Assembly (NCBI RefSeq): GCF_016924755.1
Contig: NZ_JAFFJX010000010.1
Coordinates: 1 to 64,000, forward strand
DNA length: 64,000 bases
From: Longitalea arenae
Lineage (GTDB): Bacteria > Bacteroidota > Bacteroidia > Chitinophagales > Chitinophagaceae
Direction: 5' to 3'
Shown here: in pieces, positions 25,011-33,411 of the stretch
How the letters are laid out: every line of letters begins with the position of its first letter
Position numbering within the stretch: the first letter of the stretch is position 1
Notes under the pieces: model-generated
What the model was told of the DNA's origin: nothing
Database searches by the model: none
What the model saw: only the letters and a program-made list of their open reading frames with translations
Program-made: the position numbers and the translations under genes

Positions 25011-25041
25011 GGTGTGTCACACTTCAAAAGCGTGGTACACC
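25011..25041 (+). terminator. Imperfect hairpin after the ribD-transporter pair
   Basis: ggtgtgtcac pairs with gtggtacacc (two mismatches) around an 11-base loop. A weak T run follows (cgcatctttaat). Confidence 0.35.
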
Positions 25042-25064
25042 CGCATCTTTAATAAGAATCATTT

Positions 25065-25676
25065 ATGAGCGACCCCGAATTTTTCTATACGATCGATAAA
25101 ACCGCTACTGCCGAGTTTAAGGACCGTGGCAGCAAATTCATAGCTTATACGTTTCCCATCCAATCAGTGGAGGATTTTAAGAAGAACCTGGAAGCGATCA
25201 AAAAAGAACATCCCAAGGCCACGCATCATTGCTTTGCGTATCGCCTGGGCCTTGATAATAACACCTTCCGCGTAAGCGATGATGGTGAACCTTCGGGTAC
25301 GGCGGGAAAACCCATCCTGGGCCAGATCGATAGTAAAAAGCTTACGAACATCCTGGTAGTGGTGGTGCGGTATTTTGGCGGCACCCTGCTGGGGGTGCCC
25401 GGACTGATCAATGCCTATAAATCGGCGGCCTCGCTGGCCCTCCAGGTTACGCCGATCATTCAAAAGCCGATAGAAGTAGCTTATACCCTCCAGTTCGATT
25501 ATACGCAAATGAACGAGATCATGATGCTGGTGAAGCAGCTTAACTGCCAGGTGCTGGAAAAAGAAATGAACCTTTTTTGCCGGATCGTGGTAGGCATTCC
25601 TAAAGGACGGCTGGAAGAAGCATTGTACAAGTTCAGTGAAATAAGGAATGTGGAGGTAATGAAGAAAAATTTGTAG
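25065..25676 (+). CDS. YigZ/IMPACT-family protein (UPF0029)
   Basis: A 203-residue protein of the IMPACT family. The signature DDGEPSGTAGKPILGQI is at about residues 71-87, followed by NILVVVVRYFGGTLLGVPGL. The C-terminal DUF1949-like ferredoxin-fold domain starts at about 135 (AYTLQFDYTQMNEIMMLV). Eukaryotic IMPACT modulates Gcn2; the bacterial role is unclear. It is cytoplasmic with no membrane segment. Thirty-one bases separate it from the next gene, a lipoprotein with no evident link. Confidence 0.88.
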   Translation: MSDPEFFYTIDKTATAEFKDRGSKFIAYTFPIQSVEDFKKNLEAIKKEHPKATHHCFAYRLGLDNNTFRVSDDGEPSGTAGKPILGQIDSKKLTNILVVVVRYFGGTLLGVPGLINAYKSAASLALQVTPIIQKPIEVAYTLQFDYTQMNEIMMLVKQLNCQVLEKEMNLFCRIVVGIPKGRLEEALYKFSEIRNVEVMKKNL

Positions 25677-25707
25677 TATCTTTCTGCTCACTGAGGTCTG
25701 ACAGCGT

Positions 25708-26538
25708 ATGGGTCGGTTTATTATAATAATATTCCTTCATATCATATTGCTCATAGCCTGTAAGCAGGGAAATGGACCATGGGGCAAGAGCAAAACAAAA
25801 GATACATTATCAGTACACACCGTTCCTTATGAAGTGTTGCGAAGTAAGGCGATGGATAGTGCTGAACAAATGTCTTTTTTCACAGATTACTGCATCCGAA
25901 AACTCGAAAGCCATAAAGGGAGCGACCGCTTTTATACCTTAGCCGTTTTTGACGGTGATACCACCAAAGTACAATTCTGCAGAGGAAATATCTGTAGCAG
26001 TCAAAAGCAGCATGCCATAGTTGGTTTTGCCAATAAGAACCTTTTTTTCTTCTTTCTTAAAAATGATAGCTGGACTTTACGGCAGGTTATGCATGGTTTT
26101 GGTGTCATTAAAGACAGCGCCCTGCAATTTGCAGATGTCAATTTTGATGGCTATAAAGATCTTTCCATCGTCTGGAATTATTCTGCAGGCTCCTGTAGTT
26201 GCACGGCGCCCGGTTGCAGGGATCTGTATTTATACAACAGTGAAAGAGACAAGCTGGTACATATACCCGAAATAAGATCTTACTTTGACTTCGGGTTTTC
26301 CGCAGAAGAGCAGTCGATTTACCTGGGCGAGCATTGCAAAGGTTTTTATGGAAAATTCATCTGGCAGGATGGGCGATTACAGATCCAGGAAGAATACATT
26401 TCCAATCAATATGGTGAAGCCGATAGCAGCCGCTGGCACCTGGAACATTTTATCTATTGCAATGGTGAACGGGTTCCGGCCTATACAATCCCCAATTTAC
26501 CCCTGCCGGAAAAATGGCAAAGACAGTTTGGATGGTGA
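25708..26538 (+). CDS. Hypothetical lipoprotein with FG-GAP/XAC2610-like repeat motif
   Basis: A 276-residue protein with a lipoprotein signal (lipobox LIAC, Cys18). Residues about 140-160 read FADVNFDGYKDLSIVWNYS, an Asp-rich calcium-binding turn as in FG-GAP and XAC2610-like proteins. A Cys-rich stretch (SCSCTAPGC) follows, then a region SIYLGEHCKGFYGKFIWQDG. The function is not known. The TGA stop is embedded in the first word (ggatggtgaatgg) of a long repeat array. Confidence 0.65.
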   Translation: MGRFIIIIFLHIILLIACKQGNGPWGKSKTKDTLSVHTVPYEVLRSKAMDSAEQMSFFTDYCIRKLESHKGSDRFYTLAVFDGDTTKVQFCRGNICSSQKQHAIVGFANKNLFFFFLKNDSWTLRQVMHGFGVIKDSALQFADVNFDGYKDLSIVWNYSAGSCSCTAPGCRDLYLYNSERDKLVHIPEIRSYFDFGFSAEEQSIYLGEHCKGFYGKFIWQDGRLQIQEEYISNQYGEADSSRWHLEHFIYCNGERVPAYTIPNLPLPEKWQRQFGW

Positions 26539-26985
26539 ATGGTCAATGGTGAATGGTGGGTTGTGCGTGTTGCAAGTTCCAGGTTGCAGGTTACAGGGCC
26601 TGCGCGGCAACCGGTGACTGGTGAATGGTCAATGGTGAATGGTCAATGGTGAATGGTGAAAAGGGATCGCTCTATTGTAAGTTGTGCTTGTTTCAAGTTG
26701 CAGGTTACAGGGCCTGTGCGGCAACCGGTGACTGGTGAATGGTCAATGGTGAATGGTCAATGGTGAATGGTCAATGGTGAATACAGATGCCTCTGTTGTG
26801 CGTTGTGCGTGTTGCAAGTTCGTTACAGAGCCTGTGCGGCAACCGCTAGCCGGTAACTAACCTTGTAACCTGTAACATGTAACCTGTAACATGTAACCTG
26901 TAACCTGTATTCTGTATTTCCCGGCAACCGGTAACCGGTAACTGGTAACCGGCAACCGGTAACTAACCATGTACCTGTAACCATC
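26534..26985. repeat. Composite word-repeat array with a higher-order period of about 114-118 bp
   Basis: A block made of ttgcaagtt/ggttgcaggttacag, then ggcctgcgcggcaaccggtg, then several aatggtgaatggtc words occurs three times; the ttacag landmark lies at 26591, 26705 and 26823. After it come tgtaacatgtaacctgtaac words and accggtaaccggcaacc words to 26970. It fills the gap between the convergent lipoprotein and hydroxyacyl-CoA dehydrogenase genes. Confidence 0.9.
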
Positions 26986-27868
26986 AAAGAAACCGCTCAC
27001 TCACAACCAGGTCCTTACTACCTGCCGAGTACTTATAAAACCCTTCACCACTCTTTACCCCCAGATAACCGGCCGTAACCATATTGGTGAGCAGGGGACA
27101 GGGCGCATATTTCTGATTACCGAACCCTTCATACAACACGTTTAAGATGGCATGACAGGTGTCGAGCCCAATGAAATCGGCCAGTTGCAGCGGACCCATC
27201 GGGTGGGCCATACCCAGTTTCATGATGGTGTCAATTTCCTGCACGCCGGCAATGCCTTCATACAAACTGTAGATCGCTTCATTGATCATCGGCATCAGGA
27301 TGCGGTTGGCTATAAAGCCGGGATAATCGTTTACCACGCAGGGCACTTTACCCAGTTGTTTACTCAATGCCACAATGGTGTCGGTAACTGTTTGGGAGGT
27401 GGCATAACCGTTAATGATCTCTACCAGTTTCATCACCGGCACCGGGTTCATGAAATGCATGCCGATCACCTGACCGGGCCTTTTGGTAACCGCTGCAATG
27501 CGGGTAATGGAAATAGAGGAGGTATTGGTTGCAAGCACTGCCTGTGCGGGCGCCAGCGCATCGAGCTGTTTAAAGATGTTTAGTTTGAGCTCGATATTTT
27601 CAGTAGCTGCTTCAACGATCAGTTCAGCTTCCTTTACACCCTGCACCAGGTCGGTATAGGTGGTCAGCTGTGCAAGGGCTTTGTTCTTTTGTTCCTCTGT
27701 AGCTGCGCCTTTGGCGATCTGGCGGTCGAAATTCTTTTGAATGGTTTGAATGGCTTTTTCCAGTTGAGCGGCATGTACGTCAATAAGATTTACGGTAAAA
27801 CCATTCTGTGCAAAAACGTGCGCAATACCATTGCCCATAGTACCCGCCCCAATGACAGCAATATTCAT
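26984..27868 (-). CDS. 3-hydroxybutyryl-CoA (3-hydroxyacyl-CoA) dehydrogenase
   Basis: Oxidises 3-hydroxyacyl-CoA with NAD(P)+. The 294-residue single-domain type has IAVIGAGTMGNGIAHVFAQ at the N-terminus, the serine and catalytic-His region NTSSISITRIA and GMHFMNPVPVMKLVEII, and the C-terminal dimer domain with ANRILMPMINEAIYSLYEG. The length matches stand-alone Hbd/PaaH enzymes. The region immediately before the ATG is a word array (ttagcatattagcaaatt, tatcacatt), so its promoter must lie in or beyond repeat DNA. It could act with the glutaryl-CoA-type dehydrogenase at 54324. Confidence 0.9.
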   Translation of the reverse strand: MNIAVIGAGTMGNGIAHVFAQNGFTVNLIDVHAAQLEKAIQTIQKNFDRQIAKGAATEEQKNKALAQLTTYTDLVQGVKEAELIVEAATENIELKLNIFKQLDALAPAQAVLATNTSSISITRIAAVTKRPGQVIGMHFMNPVPVMKLVEIINGYATSQTVTDTIVALSKQLGKVPCVVNDYPGFIANRILMPMINEAIYSLYEGIAGVQEIDTIMKLGMAHPMGPLQLADFIGLDTCHAILNVLYEGFGNQKYAPCPLLTNMVTAGYLGVKSGEGFYKYSAGSKDLVVSERFL

Positions 27869-27905
27869 AATGTGATAATTTGCTAATATGCTAATTTGCT
27901 AATCA
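27869..27905. repeat. Word-repeat stretch abutting the hydroxyacyl-CoA dehydrogenase start
   Basis: taatttgctaatatgctaat words begin within a base of the ATG complement at 27866-27868. This is the same family as 21851-22067. Confidence 0.75.
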
Positions 27906-28089
27906 AAAACAATTACTCATTAGGCTAAAGATAATGTACTTACACGAAAACTAACAAATGTTTGCCTGTATAACAAAACCTGTACACGAGAAATTATGAG
28001 CGGCGGTATAGCTGGCATCGCCCTGCGTTAGCAAGGGCTAAGTTTATGCCTGATAAATAAGGCTGCTGAAATTGATCGCACGTCTAGAA

Positions 28090-28141
28090 ATGGAGCCATC
28101 AGCACATCAGCAAATCAGCACATTAGCAAATCAGCAAATTG
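28090..28141. repeat. Word-repeat stretch after the regulatory-domain gene
   Basis: cagcacatcagcaaatcagc and cattagcaaatcagcaaatt run up to the stop codon of the minus-strand gene at 28142. Confidence 0.75.
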
Positions 28142-28792
28142 TCAATTCTGATTTTTAAAATCTCCCCTTTTCCAGGCCTTGATGAATTCTGCCCAGGCGG
28201 CGGGGTTGAAGATGTTTTGTGGAGGCGCTTGTCCGCTATAATAGTACCGTTGTGCATTGTTACGCAGGAACATATTGGAGCTTTCGGTACCATCGCGGGG
28301 TAATGTACGGGCCAGTACCCGGCGTTTTGATTCGTCGGTATTCTTGCGGGCAATTTCTATATCGTCGTCGGGAATGGATACATTCACAAAATCCCGCTCA
28401 AATTGTTCCTTGGTGGGGCGCGGTTTAATAACAGTAGCAGGCAGATACATGGTGTCGGTAACCATCAATTGCAGCAGGCTGTACTGGTTGCCTTCCAGGT
28501 CGCGGGGAATGGTAGCCAGTTTGGGTTTATAACCGATAGACGTGAACTCAACTATATCTCCCTTCATTACCACAATGCTGAAAACACCCTGCTCATTGGT
28601 GATGGTACCCCGGTTCTGGCCTTTGATCATGACGGTCACAGCGGGTATCGCTTTCAGGCTGTCGGCGGTCATTACAACACCGTACAACTGAATTACGGAA
28701 TCTTTCAGTTTCTCAAATTGAGCGTTAGCGGCAAAGGGGATGGCAATCGCCAGGAAAATAAGAAAAAGTAAACGTCTTTTCATGCCCGTCAA
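28142..28792 (-). CDS. Secreted carboxypeptidase-regulatory-like domain protein
   Basis: A 216-residue protein with a signal peptide (about 1-24, ending ANAQ). One CarboxypepD_reg-like beta-sandwich follows (about 35-110: QLYGVVMTADSLKAIPAVTV, GTITNEQGVFSIVVMKGDIV, FTSIGYKPKLATIP), the same fold that opens SusC proteins. The rest (FERDFVNVSIPDDDIEIAR ... YYSGQAPPQNIFNPAAWAEF) has the look of a small Bacteroidota family of unknown role. It is divergent from the Mrp ATPase gene. Confidence 0.75.
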   Translation of the reverse strand: MTGMKRRLLFLIFLAIAIPFAANAQFEKLKDSVIQLYGVVMTADSLKAIPAVTVMIKGQNRGTITNEQGVFSIVVMKGDIVEFTSIGYKPKLATIPRDLEGNQYSLLQLMVTDTMYLPATVIKPRPTKEQFERDFVNVSIPDDDIEIARKNTDESKRRVLARTLPRDGTESSNMFLRNNAQRYYYSGQAPPQNIFNPAAWAEFIKAWKRGDFKNQN

Positions 28793-28842
28793 ATATATAC
28801 ATAATGCCTAAAATACTTCAACAAAATACTAAGGTCAATGGT

Positions 28843-28850
28843 TAATTTTG
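28843..28850 (+). promoter_or_regulatory. -7 box of the Mrp ATPase gene
   Basis: TAatTTTG matches TAnnTTTG, 36 bases before the ATG at 28887. The short leader is A/T-rich. Confidence 0.45.
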
Positions 28851-28886
28851 TGGCAAATAAATCTTTTTAACAAAACACTTAGATGA

Positions 28887-29984
28887 ATGACCCCTGAGAA
28901 AGTTTTAGATGCATTGAGGAACGTTCAGGAACCTGATTTGGGTAAGGATATAGTTACGTTGAACATGGTAAAAGATATAGCGATTAGCGGTAATACGGTG
29001 TCTTTCACTGTAGTGCTTACCACACCCGCTTGTCCGATGAAAGATATGATGGCGAAGGCCAGTGAGAACGCTATTAAATCGCTGGTTAACAAAGAAGCAG
29101 TTGTAAGAGTGAACTTCACGGCCAACACCAGCACTAACCGGCAGGATCCAGGGTCGGTTCTGCCAAAAGTTAAAAATATCATAGCTGTAATAAGTGGAAA
29201 AGGCGGCGTTGGAAAAAGTACCGTATCCGCCAACCTGGCATTGGCACTCGCGCAGGGCGGTGCAAAAGTGGGGCTGATGGACGCGGATATTTATGGTCCC
29301 AGCGTACCGATCATGTTTGGGGTGCGCGGAGAGCGGCCAATGATGAAAAGTATGGGCGAAGGGCAGAAAGGTATGATCGTTCCGCTCGAGCGGTTTGGCA
29401 TAAAACTCATGAGTATCGGTTTACTGGTTGATGAAAAAAGTGCGGTGATCTGGCGCGGTCCCATGGCCAGCAGCGCCATTCGCCAGTTTGTGACCGATGT
29501 GCTCTGGGATGAACTCGATTACCTGGTCATTGATATGCCCCCCGGCACCGGAGATATTCATTTGACCCTGGTGCAAACAGTGCCGGTTACCGGCGCCGTG
29601 ATCGTCACAACACCGCAGGACGTAGCCCTGGCCGATGCTAAAAAGGCCATCGGTATGTTTAGCCAGGCCCAGCTTAAAGTACCCATCATCGGGCTTGTTG
29701 AGAATATGAGTTATTTTACACCTGCTGAATTACCTGATAATAAGTACTATATCTTTGGCAAAGAAGGCGGGAAGCGCCTGGCCGAAGAATATGATCTGCC
29801 ATTCCTGGGACAAATTCCCCTGGTGCAGGGCATCCGGGAAGGCGGGGACCTGGGAATTCCCATTATGATGAGTGATGATATGATCTCGCGCAAAGCATTT
29901 GAAGAGTTTGCCGCCAATGCTACCCGCAGTATTTCCATGCGCAATGCGCAGGTAAGCTCCGCCAGGGTGGCGGAAGTTATTTAG
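28887..29984 (+). CDS. Mrp/NBP35 (ApbC-type) iron-sulfur carrier ATPase
   Basis: Carries and inserts Fe-S clusters. The 365 residues comprise an N-terminal MIP18 domain (about 1-80: VLDALRNVQEPDLGKDIV, TTPACPMKDMM) and a P-loop ATPase with the deviant Walker A SGKGGVGKST (103-112), GLMDADIYGPSVP, and VIDMPPGTGDIHLTLVQ. The C-terminal CxxC that binds the cluster in the ApbC archetype is not present: the place reads NMSYFTPAELPDNKYY. Homologues with this substitution appear usual in Bacteroidota, so loss of function should not be assumed. Confidence 0.9.
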   Translation: MTPEKVLDALRNVQEPDLGKDIVTLNMVKDIAISGNTVSFTVVLTTPACPMKDMMAKASENAIKSLVNKEAVVRVNFTANTSTNRQDPGSVLPKVKNIIAVISGKGGVGKSTVSANLALALAQGGAKVGLMDADIYGPSVPIMFGVRGERPMMKSMGEGQKGMIVPLERFGIKLMSIGLLVDEKSAVIWRGPMASSAIRQFVTDVLWDELDYLVIDMPPGTGDIHLTLVQTVPVTGAVIVTTPQDVALADAKKAIGMFSQAQLKVPIIGLVENMSYFTPAELPDNKYYIFGKEGGKRLAEEYDLPFLGQIPLVQGIREGGDLGIPIMMSDDMISRKAFEEFAANATRSISMRNAQVSSARVAEVI

Positions 29985-29989
29985 CCGAT

Positions 29990-30132
29990 ATGCAACAAGC
30001 AATAGACAATTGGCAATGCGATGAAAGCCTTCTCATTGCCGATTGTCTATCCCTAAAAATTAAAGTAACCTGCAATTAACAGTTAAGCATGAATTTTGGT
30101 ATTTGCCAATTGCTATTGTCAATTGCCAATTG
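29990..30132. repeat. Word-repeat array (caattggcaat family) between mrp and the phosphodiesterase
   Basis: gcaatagacaattggcaatg is answered by the inverse cattgccgattgtctat; further on tttgccaattgctattgtca and attgccaattg. This is the same family as 10620-10665. Confidence 0.75.
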
Positions 30133-30173
30133 TGTCGGTGCTCCAATATCCTTCCTGATCATCACTGTAAAAA

Positions 30174-31091
30174 ATGTATATGTTTAAATTTAGGGAAGTA
30201 ACAGAGCTCCTTGTACTGGTTGCACTTATATTTGCTTGTCACGCTTCAAAAAAAGTTACTGATCCGTTGTTACCTGCATTTGATATCGAAGGCCATCGCG
30301 GCTGCCGGGGCCTGATGCCCGAAAATACCATTCCGGCCATGATGAAGGCGCTGGAGCTGGGCGTTACCACCCTTGAGATGGATGCAGTGATCACTAAAGA
30401 CAAAGAGGTGATCTTATCGCATGAACCTTTTTTTAATCATGAGATCACGACCGGTCCCGATGGCAAGCCTGTCACGGAACAGGATGAGCGCAGCCTGAAC
30501 ATTTACCATATGACCTATGCGCAAACGCAGGCCTATGATGTGGGATTGAAACCGCATCCGCGTTTTCCGAACCAGCGTCGCCTGAAAGCTACCAAGCCCT
30601 TACTGCGCGAAGTGATCGATCATGTAGAAGCCTATCATAAATTAAAAGGCGGCCGGCCGGTTTTCTATAATATTGAAACCAAATCACAACCGGCCACAGA
30701 TAACAAGTATCACCCGGCGCCCGAAGAGTTCGTAAGACGGATTATGGAAGTGATCAACTCGGCGAAGATCAGTGACCGCGTGATCATTCAGTCATTCGAT
30801 TTTCGCACCTTGCAGGTCGTGCATAAAAGATATCCCGCGATAAGAACAGCTGCCCTCATTGAGGATTTTGATAAACGCAACCTGGAAGAACACCTGAAAG
30901 CACTGGGGTTCAACCCAACGATCTATAGTCCGGCCTACAGCCTGGTGACCAAAGAACTGGTAACAAAATGCCACGACCGGCAGATCAAGGTCATTCCCTG
31001 GACGGTGAATGACAAGGAGGCGATTGAAAAGCTGAAGCAGCTTGGCGTGGATGGCATTATATCAGATTACCCGGATCTGTTGACTCAGTAG
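30174..31091 (+). CDS. Glycerophosphodiester phosphodiesterase family lipoprotein
   Basis: Hydrolyses glycerophosphodiesters to glycerol 3-phosphate and an alcohol. The 305-residue product has a lipobox (IFAC, Cys22). The GDPD signature is IEGHRGCRGLMPENTIPAM, then LEMDAVITKDKEVILSHEPF, giving the His and Glu/Asp metal and acid-base residues, and the TIM-barrel end TVNDKEAIEKLKQLGVDGII. An ATG at 30180 is an alternative start. The lipoprotein signal places it in the periplasm or outer membrane. Confidence 0.88.
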   Translation: MYMFKFREVTELLVLVALIFACHASKKVTDPLLPAFDIEGHRGCRGLMPENTIPAMMKALELGVTTLEMDAVITKDKEVILSHEPFFNHEITTGPDGKPVTEQDERSLNIYHMTYAQTQAYDVGLKPHPRFPNQRRLKATKPLLREVIDHVEAYHKLKGGRPVFYNIETKSQPATDNKYHPAPEEFVRRIMEVINSAKISDRVIIQSFDFRTLQVVHKRYPAIRTAALIEDFDKRNLEEHLKALGFNPTIYSPAYSLVTKELVTKCHDRQIKVIPWTVNDKEAIEKLKQLGVDGIISDYPDLLTQ

Positions 31092-31193
31092 TTAATAAAG
31101 TGCATAAGTTGATATAGCTTACCTGGTTGATGAGTCGATTAGTTTACGGTTGGCAAGCTATGCTATCTTAAACAATAGAATAATCTTAAAATG

Positions 31194-31211
31194 CTCCGCC
31201 AGCTGGCGGAG
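31194..31211. repeat. Perfect 18-bp palindrome ctccgccagctggcggag
   Basis: It lies 18 bases upstream of the preferred SDR start. A related G+C palindrome is at 63857-63872. Confidence 0.7.
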
Positions 31212-31229
31212 GTAAGGGAGTTAAAGGCT

Positions 31230-32015
31230 ATGAATTTATCATTAGAAGGAAAGAACGCAGTGATCTGCGGAAGCACCCAGGGAATTGGACTGGCCATTGC
31301 CGAAGAACTGGCCTTACAGGGAGCGAATTGTACCTTACTCGCCAGAAATGAAGAAGCATTGCAGACAGCCGTAAAAAGCCTTGATATTGCCCTTCGCCAG
31401 CAGCACAGCTACCTGGTAGCCAATTTCAGCAAACCCGAACAGGTAAAACATGTCATCCAACAGCATGTGCAGCTAAACCCGGTGCATATCCTGATCAATA
31501 ATACCGGCGGGCCACCACCCGGATCGGTGCTCGATGCCACAGAAGAAGCATTCCTGGAGGCATTCAATCAGCACCTGATCGTAAATCAACTGCTGGCCCA
31601 GGCAGTGATTCCCACCATGAAGCAGGCGAATTATGGCCGCATCATCAATATCATTTCTACGTCTATCCGTATTCCCATTACCAACCTGGCGGTATCAGGC
31701 ACCGTACGCGGTGCTGTAGCCTTGTGGTCAAAGATCCTGGCCAATGAGGTGGGACAATTCAATATAACGGTGAACAATATCTTGCCTGGTTTAACCAAGA
31801 CCCAACGCCTTGAGAGCCTTATTAAGAACAATGCGCAAAAGCGCGGGCTACCAACCGAGGTAATTGAACAGGAAATGAAACAGGAGATCCCCATGAAGCG
31901 TTTTGGTGAAGCGGCCGAACTGGCTGCTGTAGCCGCTTTCCTGGCCTCACCCGCCGCATCCTATGTCAATGGGGTAAGCATACCGGTTGATGGGGGAAAA
32001 ACGGGGGCACTATAA
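31230..32015 (+). CDS. Atypical short-chain dehydrogenase/reductase (SDR) lacking Tyr-x3-Lys
   Basis: A 261-residue SDR. The cofactor motif is CGSTQGIGLAIAEEL (13-27), then HILINNTGGPPPGS (87-100) and IINIISTSIRIPI (138-150). Where classical SDRs have the catalytic Tyr and Lys, this protein has S156 and R160 (NLAVSGTVRGAVA). A known SDR subgroup has this S-N/G-x-x-R pattern, so it may be active by another route or not a dehydrogenase. The C-terminus has the usual FGEAAELAAVAAFLASPAAS. An ATG at 31191 precedes, but it overlaps the palindrome at 31194-31211; 31230 (MNLSLEGKNAV) is chosen. Confidence 0.85.
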   Translation: MNLSLEGKNAVICGSTQGIGLAIAEELALQGANCTLLARNEEALQTAVKSLDIALRQQHSYLVANFSKPEQVKHVIQQHVQLNPVHILINNTGGPPPGSVLDATEEAFLEAFNQHLIVNQLLAQAVIPTMKQANYGRIINIISTSIRIPITNLAVSGTVRGAVALWSKILANEVGQFNITVNNILPGLTKTQRLESLIKNNAQKRGLPTEVIEQEMKQEIPMKRFGEAAELAAVAAFLASPAASYVNGVSIPVDGGKTGAL

Positions 32016-32017
32016 CT

Positions 32018-32085
32018 TAGTTTAAGTTCACAGTTCATAGTTCAAAGTTCATTAGTTATTAAGTGCATAAGTTCTTAAGTTAAAT
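32018..32085. repeat. Word-repeat stretch (agttcatagttc family)
   Basis: agttcacagttcatagttca, aagttcattagttatt and aagtgcataagttcttaagt. The inverse of the same words occurs at 51812-51840. Confidence 0.65.
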
Positions 32086-32124
32086 ACAGTCGCGAGGCTG
32101 AATATATCAAGCAAACAAAACTAC

Positions 32125-33411
32125 ATGCAATTTGAGAATACGGAAGCATTCGCCTGCCAGCTCGATCAGCAGGATGAGCTGCGTTCATTCCGTGATCAGT
32201 TCATCATACCGGTTATCGATGGCCGGCAGCAGATCTACTTTCTCGGAAACTCACTGGGCCTGCAGCCGGTGCGCACCGCAGCCTACATGCAGCAGGTAAT
32301 GAACAAATGGGCCAATTACGGGGTGGAAGGCTTTTTTATGGGCGAGGAACCCTGGCTGCAATACCATGACCGGCTCATTCAACCCCTGGCACACATTGTA
32401 GGCGCCTTACCACAGGAAGTAGTGGTGATGAACCAGCTCACGGTGAACCTGCACTTACTCCTGGTATCATTTTATCAACCCGATCAAAAACGGAACAAGA
32501 TCATCTGTGAGGCGAAAGCATTTCCCAGCGATCAGTATATGCTGGAAACGCATGTGAAATATTGCGGTTTCAATCCCGGTGACGTGATCATTGAAGTAGC
32601 GCCCCGGCCCGGCGAACATATCATTAGGCAGGAAGACATTTTACAGACAATAGAAGAACACAAAGATGAGCTCGCCCTGGTATTGTGGGGTGGATTGAAT
32701 TATTACACCGGTCAGCTCTTCGATATGGCTGCCATCACCAAAGCCGCGCAGGCGGTAGGCGCCAAAGTGGGGTTCGACCTGGCGCATGCGGCCGGCAATA
32801 TTCCCTTACAGCTGCACGACTGGCACGTTGATTTTGCAGCCTGGTGCAGTTATAAATATCTGAATTCGGGCCCCGGCGGAATTGGCGGCGCCTATATTCA
32901 CGAAAGATATCATAACGATACCAGCTTACCACGTTTTGCCGGTTGGTGGGGTTACGATAAAGCCACGCGGTTCCTAATGCAGAAAGGATTCAACCCAACC
33001 CGTTCGGCGGAGGGCTGGCAGCTTAGTACGCCGGCTCCCTTATTGTATGCTGCACACCGCGCTGCGCTCGAGATCTTTATGGAAGCGGGGTTTGACCGCC
33101 TGCAAAAGAAAAGGCAATTACTCAATAACTGGTTATGGTTCCTGCTCGATGAGCTGAACCAGCAGCAACAGGAACCCGTTATTGAATTCATAACACCCCG
33201 CCCCGAAAATGAAAGAGGATGCCAGGTGTCTATGTTGATGTTACAAAACGGTAAACAGGTATTTGACGAACTGGCGAAGGCCGGTGTGATCGTCGACTGG
33301 CGCGAACCAAATGTGATCAGGCTGGCCCCTGTGCCTTTATACAATACTTTTGAGGAAGTATGGCAATTCACCAATATCTTGCGGCAAATATTACAACTCC
33401 AACTCGTATGA
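32125..33411 (+). CDS. kynU: Kynureninase
   Basis: A PLP enzyme that cleaves kynurenine or 3-hydroxykynurenine to anthranilate (or its 3-hydroxy form) and alanine in tryptophan breakdown. The 428 residues have the family start IYFLGNSLGLQP, then NQLTVNLHLLLVSFYQP, ALVLWGGLNYYTGQLFDM, and HAAGNIPLQLHDWHVDFA. The PLP lysine K244 is in AAWCSYKYLNSGPGG. No kynurenine monooxygenase or tryptophan dioxygenase gene is adjacent. The stop overlaps the pyrF start (ATGA). Confidence 0.95.
   Translation: MQFENTEAFACQLDQQDELRSFRDQFIIPVIDGRQQIYFLGNSLGLQPVRTAAYMQQVMNKWANYGVEGFFMGEEPWLQYHDRLIQPLAHIVGALPQEVVVMNQLTVNLHLLLVSFYQPDQKRNKIICEAKAFPSDQYMLETHVKYCGFNPGDVIIEVAPRPGEHIIRQEDILQTIEEHKDELALVLWGGLNYYTGQLFDMAAITKAAQAVGAKVGFDLAHAAGNIPLQLHDWHVDFAAWCSYKYLNSGPGGIGGAYIHERYHNDTSLPRFAGWWGYDKATRFLMQKGFNPTRSAEGWQLSTPAPLLYAAHRAALEIFMEAGFDRLQKKRQLLNNWLWFLLDELNQQQQEPVIEFITPRPENERGCQVSMLMLQNGKQVFDELAKAGVIVDWREPNVIRLAPVPLYNTFEEVWQFTNILRQILQLQLV

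Noticed and set aside
31191-31229. Upstream ATG of the SDR gene
   Set aside because: It overlaps the palindrome at 31194-31211, and the SDR fold starts at 31230.
33360-33407. Upstream start of pyrF
   Set aside because: Inside kynU; the ATGA overlap at 33408 is the natural start.
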